In this document: in pieces, positions 6,904-13,865 of the stretch
How the letters are laid out: each line of letters opens with the position of its first letter
Position numbering within the stretch: position 1 is the stretch's first letter
Assembly: GCA_016281315.1 (NCBI GenBank)
Contig: JAEEIJ010000040.1
Location: 1 to 39,781, forward strand
DNA length: 39,781 nucleotides
Source: Bacteroidales bacterium
GTDB taxonomy: Bacteria; Bacteroidota; Bacteroidia; Bacteroidales; UBA932
Direction of reading: 5' to 3'
The notes under the pieces: generated by a model
What the model was told of the DNA's origin: nothing
Seen by the model: only the letters and a program-made list of their open reading frames with translations
Databases searched by the model: none
Translations under genes and position numbers: made by a program

Positions 6904-6939
6904 CTAACGGCGGGAGGAGACCGTCTGTCTCCTCCCCGG
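6904..6939 (-). terminator. Hairpin after cdd, shortened copy of the 5013-5077 repeat
   Basis: GGGAGGAGAC (6912-6921) and GTCTCCTCCC (6927-6936) form a 10-bp perfect stem with a 5-nt loop, 7 nt past the cdd stop. The flank GCTAACGGCGGGAGGAGAC is identical to the minus strand of the large inverted repeat at 5013-5077, as if the central part had been deleted. On the minus strand it is followed by GCCGTTAGCTTTT, so it can act as the terminator of the arginine operon. Confidence 0.65.
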
Positions 6940-6943
6940 ACAA

Positions 6944-7420
6944 CTACATCGTCAAACTATCGAAGATAAACGGCAGGAGATCGTCCACGCAGGCGAATTT
7001 GCGGATGCGCTTGGAGCCCACCAGGATGATCTTCAGGGGCGTTTTGTGCTTTTTCTGGTATTCCGCCATCACCTGACGGCAGGCCCCGCAGGGCGAGGCC
7101 GGGCTTTCGCACAGCACGCCGTGGTCGCTGCCGGCGATGGCCAGCGTGTCGAAGGGGACGTCCGGGTAGTTGGCCCCGGCCCAGAACATCGCCACCCGCT
7201 CCGCGCAGAGGCCTGAAGGATAGGCGGCGTTCTCCTGATTGGCGCCTTTCACCACCAGGCCGTTGGCGAGCCGCAGCGCAGCACCCACCTGAAACTGCGA
7301 ATAAGGGGAATAGGAGCCTTTCTGCGCATCCAGCGCAGCGGCTACCAGTTCCTGGTCCTCCGGCAGCATCCGGCTCGCGGAAGAGAATTCCTCATAGTTG
7401 AAACTCAGCGTCTTTTTCAT
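6944..7420 (-). CDS. cdd: Cytidine deaminase
   Basis: 158 residues. The zinc-site motifs are present: CAER at 72-75 (Cys ligand and catalytic Glu74) and PCGACR at 110-115 (two Cys ligands). YSPYSQFQVGAAL and GANQENAAYPSGL are the usual substrate-binding segments. It deaminates cytidine and deoxycytidine for pyrimidine salvage. It is the last gene of the yqeY-to-cdd minus-strand operon, 12 nt after the ornithine carbamoyltransferase. Its place in an arginine operon links ammonia release, pyrimidine salvage and carbamoyl phosphate use, though the link may be only transcriptional. Confidence 0.95.
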   Translation of the reverse strand: MKKTLSFNYEEFSSASRMLPEDQELVAAALDAQKGSYSPYSQFQVGAALRLANGLVVKGANQENAAYPSGLCAERVAMFWAGANYPDVPFDTLAIAGSDHGVLCESPASPCGACRQVMAEYQKKHKTPLKIILVGSKRIRKFACVDDLLPFIFDSLTM

Positions 7421-7432
7421 AACCTGGCAGTT

Positions 7433-8434
7433 TTATTGTCCCAATGTGGCCACCATCACGGCTTTGATGGTGTGCATACGGTTCTCGGCTTCATCAAAAA
7501 CTATGCTTGCAGGGCTCTCGAACACTTCTTCCGTCACTTCCACCCCGTCCATTCCGAATTTCTGGTACACTTCTTCGCCGGCCTTGGTGTCCCGGTTGTG
7601 GTAGGACGGCAGGCAGTGCATAAACTTACAGGCGGGGTTGCCGGTGCGCGCCATCAGCGCGGCATTCACCTGATAGGGCTTGAGCAGGTCTATCCTCTCT
7701 TTCCAGACGGAATCCGGCTCGCCCATCGACACCCAGATGTCCGTATAAAGGAAGTCGCAGCCCTTCACGCCGGCATCCACGTCGTCCGTGATTGTGATGC
7801 GGGCGCCGGTCTCCTTGGCAACCGCCATACACTGGGCCACCAGCTCCGGTGCGGGCTGCAGGCTCTTCGGAGCCACAATCCGCACGTCCATTCCCATCTT
7901 GGCGCCGCCCACCAGCAGGCTGTTGCCCATATTGAAGCGGGCGTCCCCAAGGTAGGCGTAGGACACCTGCTGCAGCGGCTTCCCGGCGTGCTCCCGCATC
8001 GTCAGGAAATCGGCCAGGATCTGCGTGGGATGGAACTCATTGGTGAGGCCGTTCCACACGGGAACGCCGGAGAATTTGGCCAGTTCCTCCACGGTGGTCT
8101 GCGCGAAGCCGCGGTACTCGATGCCGTCGTACATCCGCCCCAGCACGCGGGCCGTGTCCTTCATCGTCTCCTTGATGCCGATCTGGCTGCCCGTGGGCCC
8201 CAGATAGGTGACGTGGGCGCCCTGGTCGTAGGCCGCCACCTCGAAGGAGCAGCGCGTGCGGGTGGACGTCTTTTCGAAGATGAGGGCGATGTTGCGGCCC
8301 TTGAGGTGCTGCACTTCCCTGCCGGCTTTTTTATCGGCCTTGAGCTGAGCGGCCAGATCCAGCAGATACTGAATTTCTGCGGGCGTAAAGTCCAGCAGTT
8401 TGAGGAAGCTTCGGTTTCTTAAAGGATATTCCAT
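7433..8434 (-). CDS. arcB: Ornithine carbamoyltransferase (catabolic type)
   Basis: 333 residues. Carbamoyl-phosphate motif STRTR (57-61), HPTQ (135-138), the ornithine-binding SMG (236-238) and HCLP (273-276) are all intact. The sequence follows classical ArcB/ArgF enzymes ([25 protein letters not shown]), not the N-acetyl- or N-succinyl-ornithine forms used by many Bacteroidota for arginine synthesis. Its position 3 nt from carbamate kinase and behind a deiminase-like gene argues for the catabolic direction: citrulline plus phosphate to ornithine and carbamoyl phosphate. A biosynthetic role (argF) cannot be ruled out from sequence alone. Confidence 0.9.
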   Translation of the reverse strand: MEYPLRNRSFLKLLDFTPAEIQYLLDLAAQLKADKKAGREVQHLKGRNIALIFEKTSTRTRCSFEVAAYDQGAHVTYLGPTGSQIGIKETMKDTARVLGRMYDGIEYRGFAQTTVEELAKFSGVPVWNGLTNEFHPTQILADFLTMREHAGKPLQQVSYAYLGDARFNMGNSLLVGGAKMGMDVRIVAPKSLQPAPELVAQCMAVAKETGARITITDDVDAGVKGCDFLYTDIWVSMGEPDSVWKERIDLLKPYQVNAALMARTGNPACKFMHCLPSYHNRDTKAGEEVYQKFGMDGVEVTEEVFESPASIVFDEAENRMHTIKAVMVATLGQ

Positions 8435-8437
8435 AAT

Positions 8438-9340
8438 TTAGCGTATTATTCGGGTTCCGCAGGAGGCGTTTCCCAGCTCCCCTGCCTCGGTGATGATACA
8501 TTCCTTGCCGCCGTTTTCCACGAAGAAGATGCCGGCGCGCACTTTCGGGGCCATCGAGCCCTCCGCGAACTGGCCTTCCGCGAGGTAGCGCCTGGCATCG
8601 GCCACGGTTAACACATCCAGCGCCTGTTCTCCCGGCCGGCGGAAATTGATGTAGACCTTGGGGACGTCCGTGAGGATGAAAAGCGCCTCCGCGCCCGTTT
8701 TGACGGCACAGAGGGCCGATGCAAGGTCTTTGTCGATGACCGCCTCCACGCCGCGGCCGTCCACCACGGGGATGCCGCCGCCGCCCACGGTGACCACGAT
8801 CCAGCCCTCACGGGCGAGCCGGCCCACCAGGTCCACGTTGGCGATGCCCACCGGCACCGGCGAAGGGACCACCTTCCGCCAGCCGCGGCCTTTCGGATCC
8901 TCGCGGTACACCGCGCCGTCCTGCGGCGCCTCGGCGTAGTACGGCCCCACGGGCTTCGTGGGGTTGCTCCAGGCGGGGTCATCGGCCTTCACTTCCACGC
9001 GTGTCACCAGCGATACCACCTTCTGCGACAGGCCGTTACGCTTGAGGACACGGTCCAGCGCCGTCTCGATGAGGTAGGCGATGGAGCCTTGCGTTTCCGC
9101 GCCGCAGAAATCCATCGGCTGGGCCGGAAGACCGTAGGCGGCCTCCCCCGCCGCGTGACGCAGGAGCCCGTTCCCCACCTGGGGTCCGTTCCCGTGGCCG
9201 ATGATAATCTGATAGCCCTGTTTCAGGAGCGGCACCAGGTTCTCACAGGTGCGCTCCACGTTCTCCAACTGCTCGGGGAACGTGCCTTTCTGGCCGCTTC
9301 TCAGGAGGGCGTTTCCGCCAAAAGCTACAACGGCAAGCAT
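8438..9340 (-). CDS. arcC: Carbamate kinase
   Basis: 300 residues, normal length for the family. Signature segments include VAFGGNAL at the N-terminus, IIGHGNGPQVGN, VSLVTRVEVKADDPAWSNPTKPVGP, and TVGGGGIPVV. The enzyme makes ATP from ADP and carbamoyl phosphate, releasing ammonia and CO2, the energy-yielding last step of the arginine deiminase pathway. It is separated by 3 nt from the genes on both sides, so the three catabolic genes are tightly coupled. Confidence 0.95.
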   Translation of the reverse strand: MLAVVAFGGNALLRSGQKGTFPEQLENVERTCENLVPLLKQGYQIIIGHGNGPQVGNGLLRHAAGEAAYGLPAQPMDFCGAETQGSIAYLIETALDRVLKRNGLSQKVVSLVTRVEVKADDPAWSNPTKPVGPYYAEAPQDGAVYREDPKGRGWRKVVPSPVPVGIANVDLVGRLAREGWIVVTVGGGGIPVVDGRGVEAVIDKDLASALCAVKTGAEALFILTDVPKVYINFRRPGEQALDVLTVADARRYLAEGQFAEGSMAPKVRAGIFFVENGGKECIITEAGELGNASCGTRIIR

Positions 9341-9343
9341 CTT

Positions 9344-10258
9344 TTAATCTCTTAATAAAGGTAAAGTGGAACAGCGCAGCAGGCCGCCCATCTTGGAGAT
9401 TTCCCTATAGGGCACGGTTTCCACCGTCATCCCCCACTTTTCGCGGAGATGCCTGTTCAGGCGCGTGAAATGCTCTTCCGTCACCACCACGTCCTCGCTG
9501 ATGGAGAACACGTTGGTGTTCATCGCGTACATCTCTTCGGTAGTGACTTCGAAGACGTTCTCTTCCCCGAAGATGTCGATGAGGTGCTGGGCGTCGCGCG
9601 GATTCATAAAGCCGCGGCGGTAGATGATGGCTTTGTCCCGGCCCACCGGCATAAAGGTGCAGTCCAGGTGCAGGATGCCCATATAAGGGTCCGTGTCGCT
9701 CTTGAGGAGGTTCAGCGGAATGATGGTGCGCTCCGGGAAGAGCATCTGCAGGTAGTCCAGCGCCAGGCGGTTCGTGCGGGCGGTCTTCACCTTCCTGTAG
9801 TCCGGGAAGTCGTACTGGCCCAGGAAGATGTAGTCCTTGTACAGGACCACGTCCCCGCCTTCGATGTGCACGGCCTCCGGCAGGTTGTAGATCTGTTTGT
9901 AATGGATTTGCCGATAGATCTCTTCGTAGGCGTCGATCTCCTCCTGCCGGTCCGGGATGATGTTGGAGACGATGATTTTGTCGTCGATGACAAAGCCCAC
10001 GTCCCGCGAGAAGACCTGGTTGCAGTTTGTTACCGGAAGGGGCCGATAGACCTGTACCCCGTATTTATGCAGCACGGCCTCGAAGGCGCCCATCTCGCGC
10101 ACGACGTCCTCCTCCAGGGGATATACGCCGTGCAGGACGCTCTCATAGGACTTGCTGTCGAAGGTTTCGTTCAGGGCGGGAACCGGGCCCAGCGAAGTGG
10201 GCAGTCCCAGCACCACGGCGCGCAGTCTTCCGGTTTCCGATTGGATGTGAATTTCCAT
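9344..10258 (-). CDS. Arginine deiminase-like amidinotransferase-fold enzyme
   Basis: 304 residues, shorter than canonical ArcA (about 400). The guanidino-modifying-enzyme fold is shown by SRDVGF (Asp87), EGGD (133-136), HLDC with His198, and the nucleophile region LLRCSTLP with Cys296 close to the C-terminus. These form the Asp/His/Cys set of arginine deiminases, dimethylarginine dimethylaminohydrolases and amidinotransferases. Position directly before carbamate kinase and ornithine carbamoyltransferase makes citrulline production from arginine, or from a related guanidino compound, the best guess. Substrate choice (arginine versus methylarginine or agmatine-like) is not settled by sequence. 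Confidence 0.85.
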   Translation of the reverse strand: MEIHIQSETGRLRAVVLGLPTSLGPVPALNETFDSKSYESVLHGVYPLEEDVVREMGAFEAVLHKYGVQVYRPLPVTNCNQVFSRDVGFVIDDKIIVSNIIPDRQEEIDAYEEIYRQIHYKQIYNLPEAVHIEGGDVVLYKDYIFLGQYDFPDYRKVKTARTNRLALDYLQMLFPERTIIPLNLLKSDTDPYMGILHLDCTFMPVGRDKAIIYRRGFMNPRDAQHLIDIFGEENVFEVTTEEMYAMNTNVFSISEDVVVTEEHFTRLNRHLREKWGMTVETVPYREISKMGGLLRCSTLPLLRD

Positions 10259-10269
10259 AAAAAAGGTTC

Positions 10270-10719
10270 TTAACTCAGGAGTTCCTTCACCGCGCCGGAG
10301 ATGGTGCGGCCGTCCGAGAGGCCGGCGAGGGCCTTGTTCGCGACGCCCATCACCTTGCCCATATCCTTGATGGACGTGGCGCCCACCTGGGCGATGATCT
10401 CCTGCACCTTCGCCTTCACCTCCTCGAGGGAAAGCTGTTTGGGAAGGTATTTCTCCATCACGGATGCCTCCGCCAGCTCATTGTCGGCCAGCTCCTGACG
10501 GCCCGCGGCGACGAATTGCTCGGCCGCCTCCTTCCGCTGCTTCACGAGTTTCTGGATCATCTTGAGGATATCGCCGTCGGTCACTTCCTTCGCGCCCCCT
10601 TCACTGGTCTTATAGAGGAGGATCTCCCCCTTGATGGCGCGCGTGGCGTTCAGGGCCACCGTGTCCTTGGCCTTCATCGCCTCCTTGATGGCTTCCTGGA
10701 TTTGCAGTTCTAGTGTCAT
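10270..10719 (-). CDS. yqeY: GatB/YqeY domain protein
   Basis: 149 residues spanning the whole YqeY family: N-terminal helical part (LQIQEAIKEAMKAKDTVALNATRAIKGEIL) and C-terminal domain (YLPKQLSLEEVKAKVQEIIAQVGATSIKDMGKVMGV.NKALAGLSDGRTISGAVKELL). The C-terminal part resembles the tRNA-binding tail of GatB; the protein's own function is poorly known. It is the first gene of the operon, 11 nt before the deiminase-like gene, with a good promoter at 10735-10765. Confidence 0.92.
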   Translation of the reverse strand: MTLELQIQEAIKEAMKAKDTVALNATRAIKGEILLYKTSEGGAKEVTDGDILKMIQKLVKQRKEAAEQFVAAGRQELADNELAEASVMEKYLPKQLSLEEVKAKVQEIIAQVGATSIKDMGKVMGVANKALAGLSDGRTISGAVKELLS

Positions 10720-10734
10720 AATTCTATATTTTCA

Positions 10735-10765
10735 CAAATTTAGGCATTTTTCCTTATCTTTGCAA
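10735..10765 (-). promoter_or_regulatory. Promoter of the yqeY-arginine operon
   Basis: On the minus strand TTGC (10765-10762), a 19-bp spacer and TAAATTTG (10742-10735). Its upstream box overlaps the -7 box of the divergent acetyltransferase promoter, so both may compete for polymerase. Confidence 0.65.
10755..10762 (+). promoter_or_regulatory. -7 box of the ElaA-like gene
   Basis: TATCTTTG ending 5 nt before the ATG at 10768, predicting a leaderless mRNA. It overlaps the -33 region of the divergent promoter. Confidence 0.6.
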
Positions 10766-10767
10766 CT

Positions 10768-11196
10768 ATGATGAGAACCATCGTCAAACACTTTCGGGAA
10801 CTCTCCAACGAGGAATTCTTCCGCATCTGCGAGGTGCGGGAGCAGGTTTTCGTGCTGGAGCAGAAGATCACCCTCTGCGCGGAACTGGACGAGGAAGACC
10901 TCCGCTGCCACCACATCACGCTCACCGAGGGCGGCCGGATTGTCGCCTACGCGCGCTGTTTTGCCGATGACGGCGTGGCCCACATCGGCCGCGTCCTCAC
11001 CACCGAGCGCGGCAAGGGCTACGGCCTGGAAGTGATGAGGGCGGCGATGGCCGTCTGCCGCGAAATACTGGGCTGCAGCCACCTCGTGGTCCACGCCCAG
11101 CAGCAGGTCATCGGCTTCTACGAAAAGCTGGGCTTCCGCGTCACCTCGGACCTCTTCGACGAATGCGGCATCCTCCACCGCCGGATGGAAATCTAG
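10768..11196 (+). CDS. ElaA-type GNAT acetyltransferase
   Basis: 142 residues. The N-terminal EFFRICEVREQVFVLEQ segment followed by ELDEEDLRCHHI is the ElaA hallmark. The acetyl-CoA loop is seen as IGRVLTTERGKGYGLEVM (R/Q-x-x-G-x-G/A type), and the end IGFYEKLGFR closes the GNAT fold. It transfers acetyl groups from acetyl-CoA to an unknown amine. A second ATG follows immediately at 10771; the first is kept because of its spacing to the promoter. Single-gene unit, divergent to the yqeY operon. Confidence 0.88.
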   Translation: MMRTIVKHFRELSNEEFFRICEVREQVFVLEQKITLCAELDEEDLRCHHITLTEGGRIVAYARCFADDGVAHIGRVLTTERGKGYGLEVMRAAMAVCREILGCSHLVVHAQQQVIGFYEKLGFRVTSDLFDECGILHRRMEI

Positions 11197-11226
11197 CTAT
11201 TGGCTATTTGCCGGATGCGGTCATTG

Positions 11227-11769
11227 TTATTCAGTGACGGCATAGCGATTAATGTACTTTTCTAGTTCATCGGCGGCGGCTTCCCGTTCACGGGTTTTGC
11301 CGATCCTCAGGGAATCGACAATCGCGAGCAGGGCATAAAAATCGGCATCGTTCTTTATGGCGGCCGATACATTCTCGTATAAAGGGACGATGGTCTGTCC
11401 GCGCTCACTCCCTTTCGGGTCTTTCCATACGAAACCTTCACTGTTAGAGGAAAGGGTCCGATTAAGGGGCTGGGCCGATGAAGCCGTAGGAACACCCCTG
11501 GAAAGTCCCCCGGGTTGAGCCGGGAAACAATACCGGATTCCATAAACGAGGAAGTCCCGTAACGCCAACACGTTCACCCGTTTCTTTTCGGCATCGACCA
11601 GGCCGGCCATTCGGCACCGGTCCATCGCGATGGACACCACGGCTTCACTGACAACCAGCGAGGCTGCCAGCTGCTTCCCGTTCATCCGGGATCCGGCGGG
11701 CGTGATCCGCTTTAATAGAATGACTACATCCAATGGTCTCAAACAGACCTGTCTTCCTTGCTCAATCAT
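11227..11769 (-). CDS. Winged-helix regulator-like protein
   Basis: 180 residues. The N-terminal 70 residues read as a winged helix: LRPLDVVILLKRI, MNGKQLAASLVVSEAVVSIAMDRCRMAGLV. The middle (ALRDFLVYGIRYCFPAQPGGLSRGVPTASSAQPL) and the end (LYENVSAAIKND..FYALLAIVDSLRIGKTREREAAADELEKYI) fit a family of uncharacterised HTH proteins I have seen next to nucleotidyltransferase-type genes in accessory regions. It has its own strong promoter and an AT-rich leader. Base composition shifts to AT-rich here, so the gene looks acquired. Target and ligand are unknown. Confidence 0.6.
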   Translation of the reverse strand: MIEQGRQVCLRPLDVVILLKRITPAGSRMNGKQLAASLVVSEAVVSIAMDRCRMAGLVDAEKKRVNVLALRDFLVYGIRYCFPAQPGGLSRGVPTASSAQPLNRTLSSNSEGFVWKDPKGSERGQTIVPLYENVSAAIKNDADFYALLAIVDSLRIGKTREREAAADELEKYINRYAVTE

Positions 11770-11773
11770 AAAG

Positions 11774-11790
11774 ATTCACGATTTATGAAT
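11774..11790. promoter_or_regulatory. Weak palindrome in the leader of the winged-helix gene
   Basis: ATTCACGATTTATGAAT has 5-bp arms (ATTCA/TGAAT). It lies between the start codon and the -7 box, where an autoregulatory operator would be expected. Weak evidence, as the region is AT-rich. Confidence 0.25.
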
Positions 11791-11799
11791 TGTTAATTG

Positions 11800-11831
11800 C
11801 AAAGGTAATGATTTAATTTACAAAAACAAAA
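11800..11831 (-). promoter_or_regulatory. Promoter of the winged-helix gene
   Basis: On the minus strand TTTTG (11831-11827), a 19-bp spacer and TACCTTTG (11807-11800), a full Bacteroidota consensus. The leader is about 27 nt. Confidence 0.7.
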
Positions 11832-11978
11832 CGATTTTGTCTTCGCGCGCGATAATAGAACTTTAATAGATATAAAATGGCGCGCCCACGCACAATTAAG
11901 TTACTAAAAACAAATGGCAAATAATCGTCAGATCCCTATTGTATTATCGATTGTTTCTATGCATTTTTGCGGCGGTAT

Positions 11979-12773
11979 ATGGGCATTAATAAATACTATG
12001 CTTTCCCGGAGGCGAAACAAGTGATCATCTCCGGAGACATACACGGGGATTTCAAAACCCTCGTGTTTAAACTGTGCGTCCAATATGGATGTACCGATAC
12101 ACTGCTGATCGTTGCCGGAGACTGTGGTTTCGGTTTTGAGAAACCTGCTTATTACGAACAAATATACAATCAGGTAGCCGGCAGGTTGAGAAAGTCCAAC
12201 AACTGGATTGTATTCATTCGCGGAAACCACGATGATCCGTCATACTTCAGAGAAGAAAAGATATCTTACCGCCGCTGGCGGGCTGTTCCGGACTACAGCG
12301 TCATTCAAGCCTGTGGCCATCAAATCCTCTGTGTTGGAGGCGCCATCAGTATTGATCGACGTTTGAGGAAAGAATGGAATGAAAACTTAAGGGAAAGAGG
12401 TCTTCTCCAGAAGGCCTGTTGGTGGGCCGATGAAGCCCCCGTCTTCAATCCTGACGCGATTGATTTCCTGCCGGTGGAAATCCAGATCGACACGGTAGTG
12501 ACGCATACCGCGCCCTCCTTTTGCGAACTCACGACAAAAAGAGGCTTGCTTTCCTGGGCGGTGGATGATCCGGTATTGATTGATGACGTTGACGAAGAAA
12601 GAAAAGCCATCGACACGATTCAGAAAAGACTGCTGGAAAACGATTATCCCGTAAGCAGATGGTTTTACGGTCATTTCCATCAATCCTGGTGTGCCGTCAT
12701 CGACGGGATAGAATACACGATGCTGGACATTATGGAGTTTAAGGAAGTTGGGCCCCGCCGGATGGAAACCTGA
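11979..12773 (+). CDS. Calcineurin-like metallophosphoesterase
   Basis: 264 residues from ATG 11979; a TTG at 11967 is possible but less likely. The metal-binding motifs are complete: SGDIHGD, VAGDCGFG, RGNHDDP, THTAPS and YGHFHQS. No signal peptide, so it acts in the cytosol. Relatives hydrolyse nucleotides, RNA ends or phosphoproteins; nothing in the sequence selects among these. Codon use is AT-rich compared with genes on both sides. Only a weak -7 match (CATTTTTG, 11962-11969) precedes it. It is divergent to the winged-helix gene and may form an accessory pair with it. Confidence 0.88.
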   Translation: MGINKYYAFPEAKQVIISGDIHGDFKTLVFKLCVQYGCTDTLLIVAGDCGFGFEKPAYYEQIYNQVAGRLRKSNNWIVFIRGNHDDPSYFREEKISYRRWRAVPDYSVIQACGHQILCVGGAISIDRRLRKEWNENLRERGLLQKACWWADEAPVFNPDAIDFLPVEIQIDTVVTHTAPSFCELTTKRGLLSWAVDDPVLIDDVDEERKAIDTIQKRLLENDYPVSRWFYGHFHQSWCAVIDGIEYTMLDIMEFKEVGPRRMET

Positions 12774-12798
12774 GCCCGGTCAAATTGTCACTCAAAGG

Positions 12799-12833
12799 TG
12801 GACATTCTGGCGCTTTCCGTGCCAAAATGTCCA
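12799..12833. repeat. 13-bp imperfect inverted repeat, possible IS remnant
   Basis: TGGACATTCTGGC (12799-12811) and GCCAAAATGTCCA (12821-12833) pair with one mismatch around 9 nt. The surrounding 12780-12840, with GTCACTCAAAGGTGGACATT and another GTCCATT, recalls the multi-repeat ends of IS21-type elements, but no transposase is present. It marks the right edge of the low-GC stretch. It may instead be a hairpin that ends the phosphoesterase transcript. Confidence 0.35.
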
Positions 12834-12937
12834 TTCCAGGGGTGCTGGTCCCCGGTTTGCAATAGCTTGAGACGGCCTGCGGAAGGCCCCGGGAATAGGG
12901 ACACGCCCAAAACCGGAACGATTAAAGTTTTTGAGTT

Positions 12938-13372
12938 ATGTTACCGATGATCAGAAGGACAAGTGACAGCTGGATGCCGGACATTTTCAACGACTTTTTC
13001 GACAACAGCTGGATGGAAAGGCCCACTTACACGGCCCCTGCCATCAACGTAATGGAGAACGAGAAGGAGTACGAAGTGGAACTCGCCGCCCCCGGTCTGG
13101 ACAAGGAGGACTTCAAGGTCCACGTGGATGCGGAAAACAACCTCCACATCGAAATGGAAAAGAAGGCCGAGACCAAGGAAGGCAAGAAGCACGGCCGCTA
13201 TCTCCGCCGCGAATTCTCCTATGAGAAGTTCCAGCAGACCCTGCTGCTGCCGGACGACGTAGACGCCGAGAAAATCGAGGCCAAGGTGGAAAAAGGCGTC
13301 CTGAACGTCCGTCTCCCCAAGAAGGACAATATCCAGAAGGCCGATGCGGTCAAGCAGATCGCTATCCAATAA
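12938..13372 (+). CDS. Small heat-shock protein Hsp20
   Basis: 144 residues. The alpha-crystallin domain is clear: NVMENEKEYEVELAAPGLDKEDFKVHV, the RYLRREFSYEKFQQTLLLPDDVD segment, the A-x-x-x-x-G-V-L hallmark (AKVEKGVLNVRLPK), and an IAI-type C-terminal tail (KQIAIQ). It holds unfolding proteins in an ATP-independent way, as an oligomer in the cytosol. It stands alone, with a strong terminator behind it. No standard -7 box is obvious upstream, so a stress promoter is possible. Confidence 0.95.
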   Translation: MLPMIRRTSDSWMPDIFNDFFDNSWMERPTYTAPAINVMENEKEYEVELAAPGLDKEDFKVHVDAENNLHIEMEKKAETKEGKKHGRYLRREFSYEKFQQTLLLPDDVDAEKIEAKVEKGVLNVRLPKKDNIQKADAVKQIAIQ

Positions 13373-13387
13373 TCCCGGCACCCCCGG

Positions 13388-13423
13388 TAAAAAGGCGCAA
13401 CCTGTACGGGCTGCGCCTTTTTT
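13388..13423 (+). terminator. Intrinsic terminator of hsp20
   Basis: GGCGCA ... TGCGCC stem followed by TTTTTT, with an A-run before it, 16 nt after the hsp20 stop. Confidence 0.88.
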
Positions 13424-13443
13424 GTCTGCTGCCGAAAAATGCG

Positions 13444-13451
13444 TAACTTTA
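13444..13451 (+). promoter_or_regulatory. -7-like box of the DUF4359-like gene
   Basis: TAACTTTA differs from TAnnTTTG at one base and lies 20 nt before the ATG at 13472. Confidence 0.4.
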
Positions 13452-13471
13452 CAAGCACTAACGGAATGCGT

Positions 13472-13843
13472 ATGAAAAAAGGACTGATAGCAGCACTGGT
13501 AACGCTTGTGGCCCTGGGCGTGGTGGCCATCATCACCTGCCCGGACCGGCTGGCCCACAAGGACGCCATAATGAGCGTGGTTAATGAAAAGATCGACGAC
13601 GGCCTCACGGAGTCCCACGGCGGGGAGGCCGATGGCCTCACGGCCTTCCTGGGCTCGCTGGGCTCCAGTATGGCGGGCTATTTCCTGGAGAACCGGCTCA
13701 CGGTGAAGAACTGCTTCGTGTGCAGCATCGGTTACCTGCGGGATATGGAGGGGGTGGACAATAAGGTGTCCGTGGGCGTCTTCGGGCACGTTTTCACCTT
13801 CAATAAGGAGGACCTGGACGCCTATCTCGAAGGCATGATTTAG
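13472..13843 (+). CDS. DUF4359-like membrane-anchored or secreted protein
   Basis: 123 residues from ATG 13472 (MKKGLIAALVTLVALGVVAIITCP). The first 20 residues form a hydrophobic signal or anchor. The segment CPDRLAHKDAIMSVVNE followed by a Gly-rich stretch and VKNCFVCSIGYLR ... SVGVFGHVFTF matches what I know of DUF4359, a small protein group of unknown role. An in-frame ATG at 13439 would put a hydrophilic stretch before the signal and overlaps the promoter, so it is not used. It is followed closely by the aldo/keto reductase. Confidence 0.65.
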   Translation: MKKGLIAALVTLVALGVVAIITCPDRLAHKDAIMSVVNEKIDDGLTESHGGEADGLTAFLGSLGSSMAGYFLENRLTVKNCFVCSIGYLRDMEGVDNKVSVGVFGHVFTFNKEDLDAYLEGMI

Positions 13844-13865
13844 ACAGACAGATACTTGGCAAATT

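Noticed and set aside
7433..8434. N-acetyl- or N-succinylornithine carbamoyltransferase of the biosynthetic pathway
   Set aside because: The sequence follows classical ornithine carbamoyltransferases with SMG and HCLP motifs and is coupled to carbamate kinase.
12808..12822. Sigma-54 (-24/-12) promoter: GG and GC are 12 bp apart in TGGCGC-N5-GTGC
   Set aside because: The match comes from the inverted repeat itself, the -12 half is poor, and no enhancer-binding regulator gene is near.
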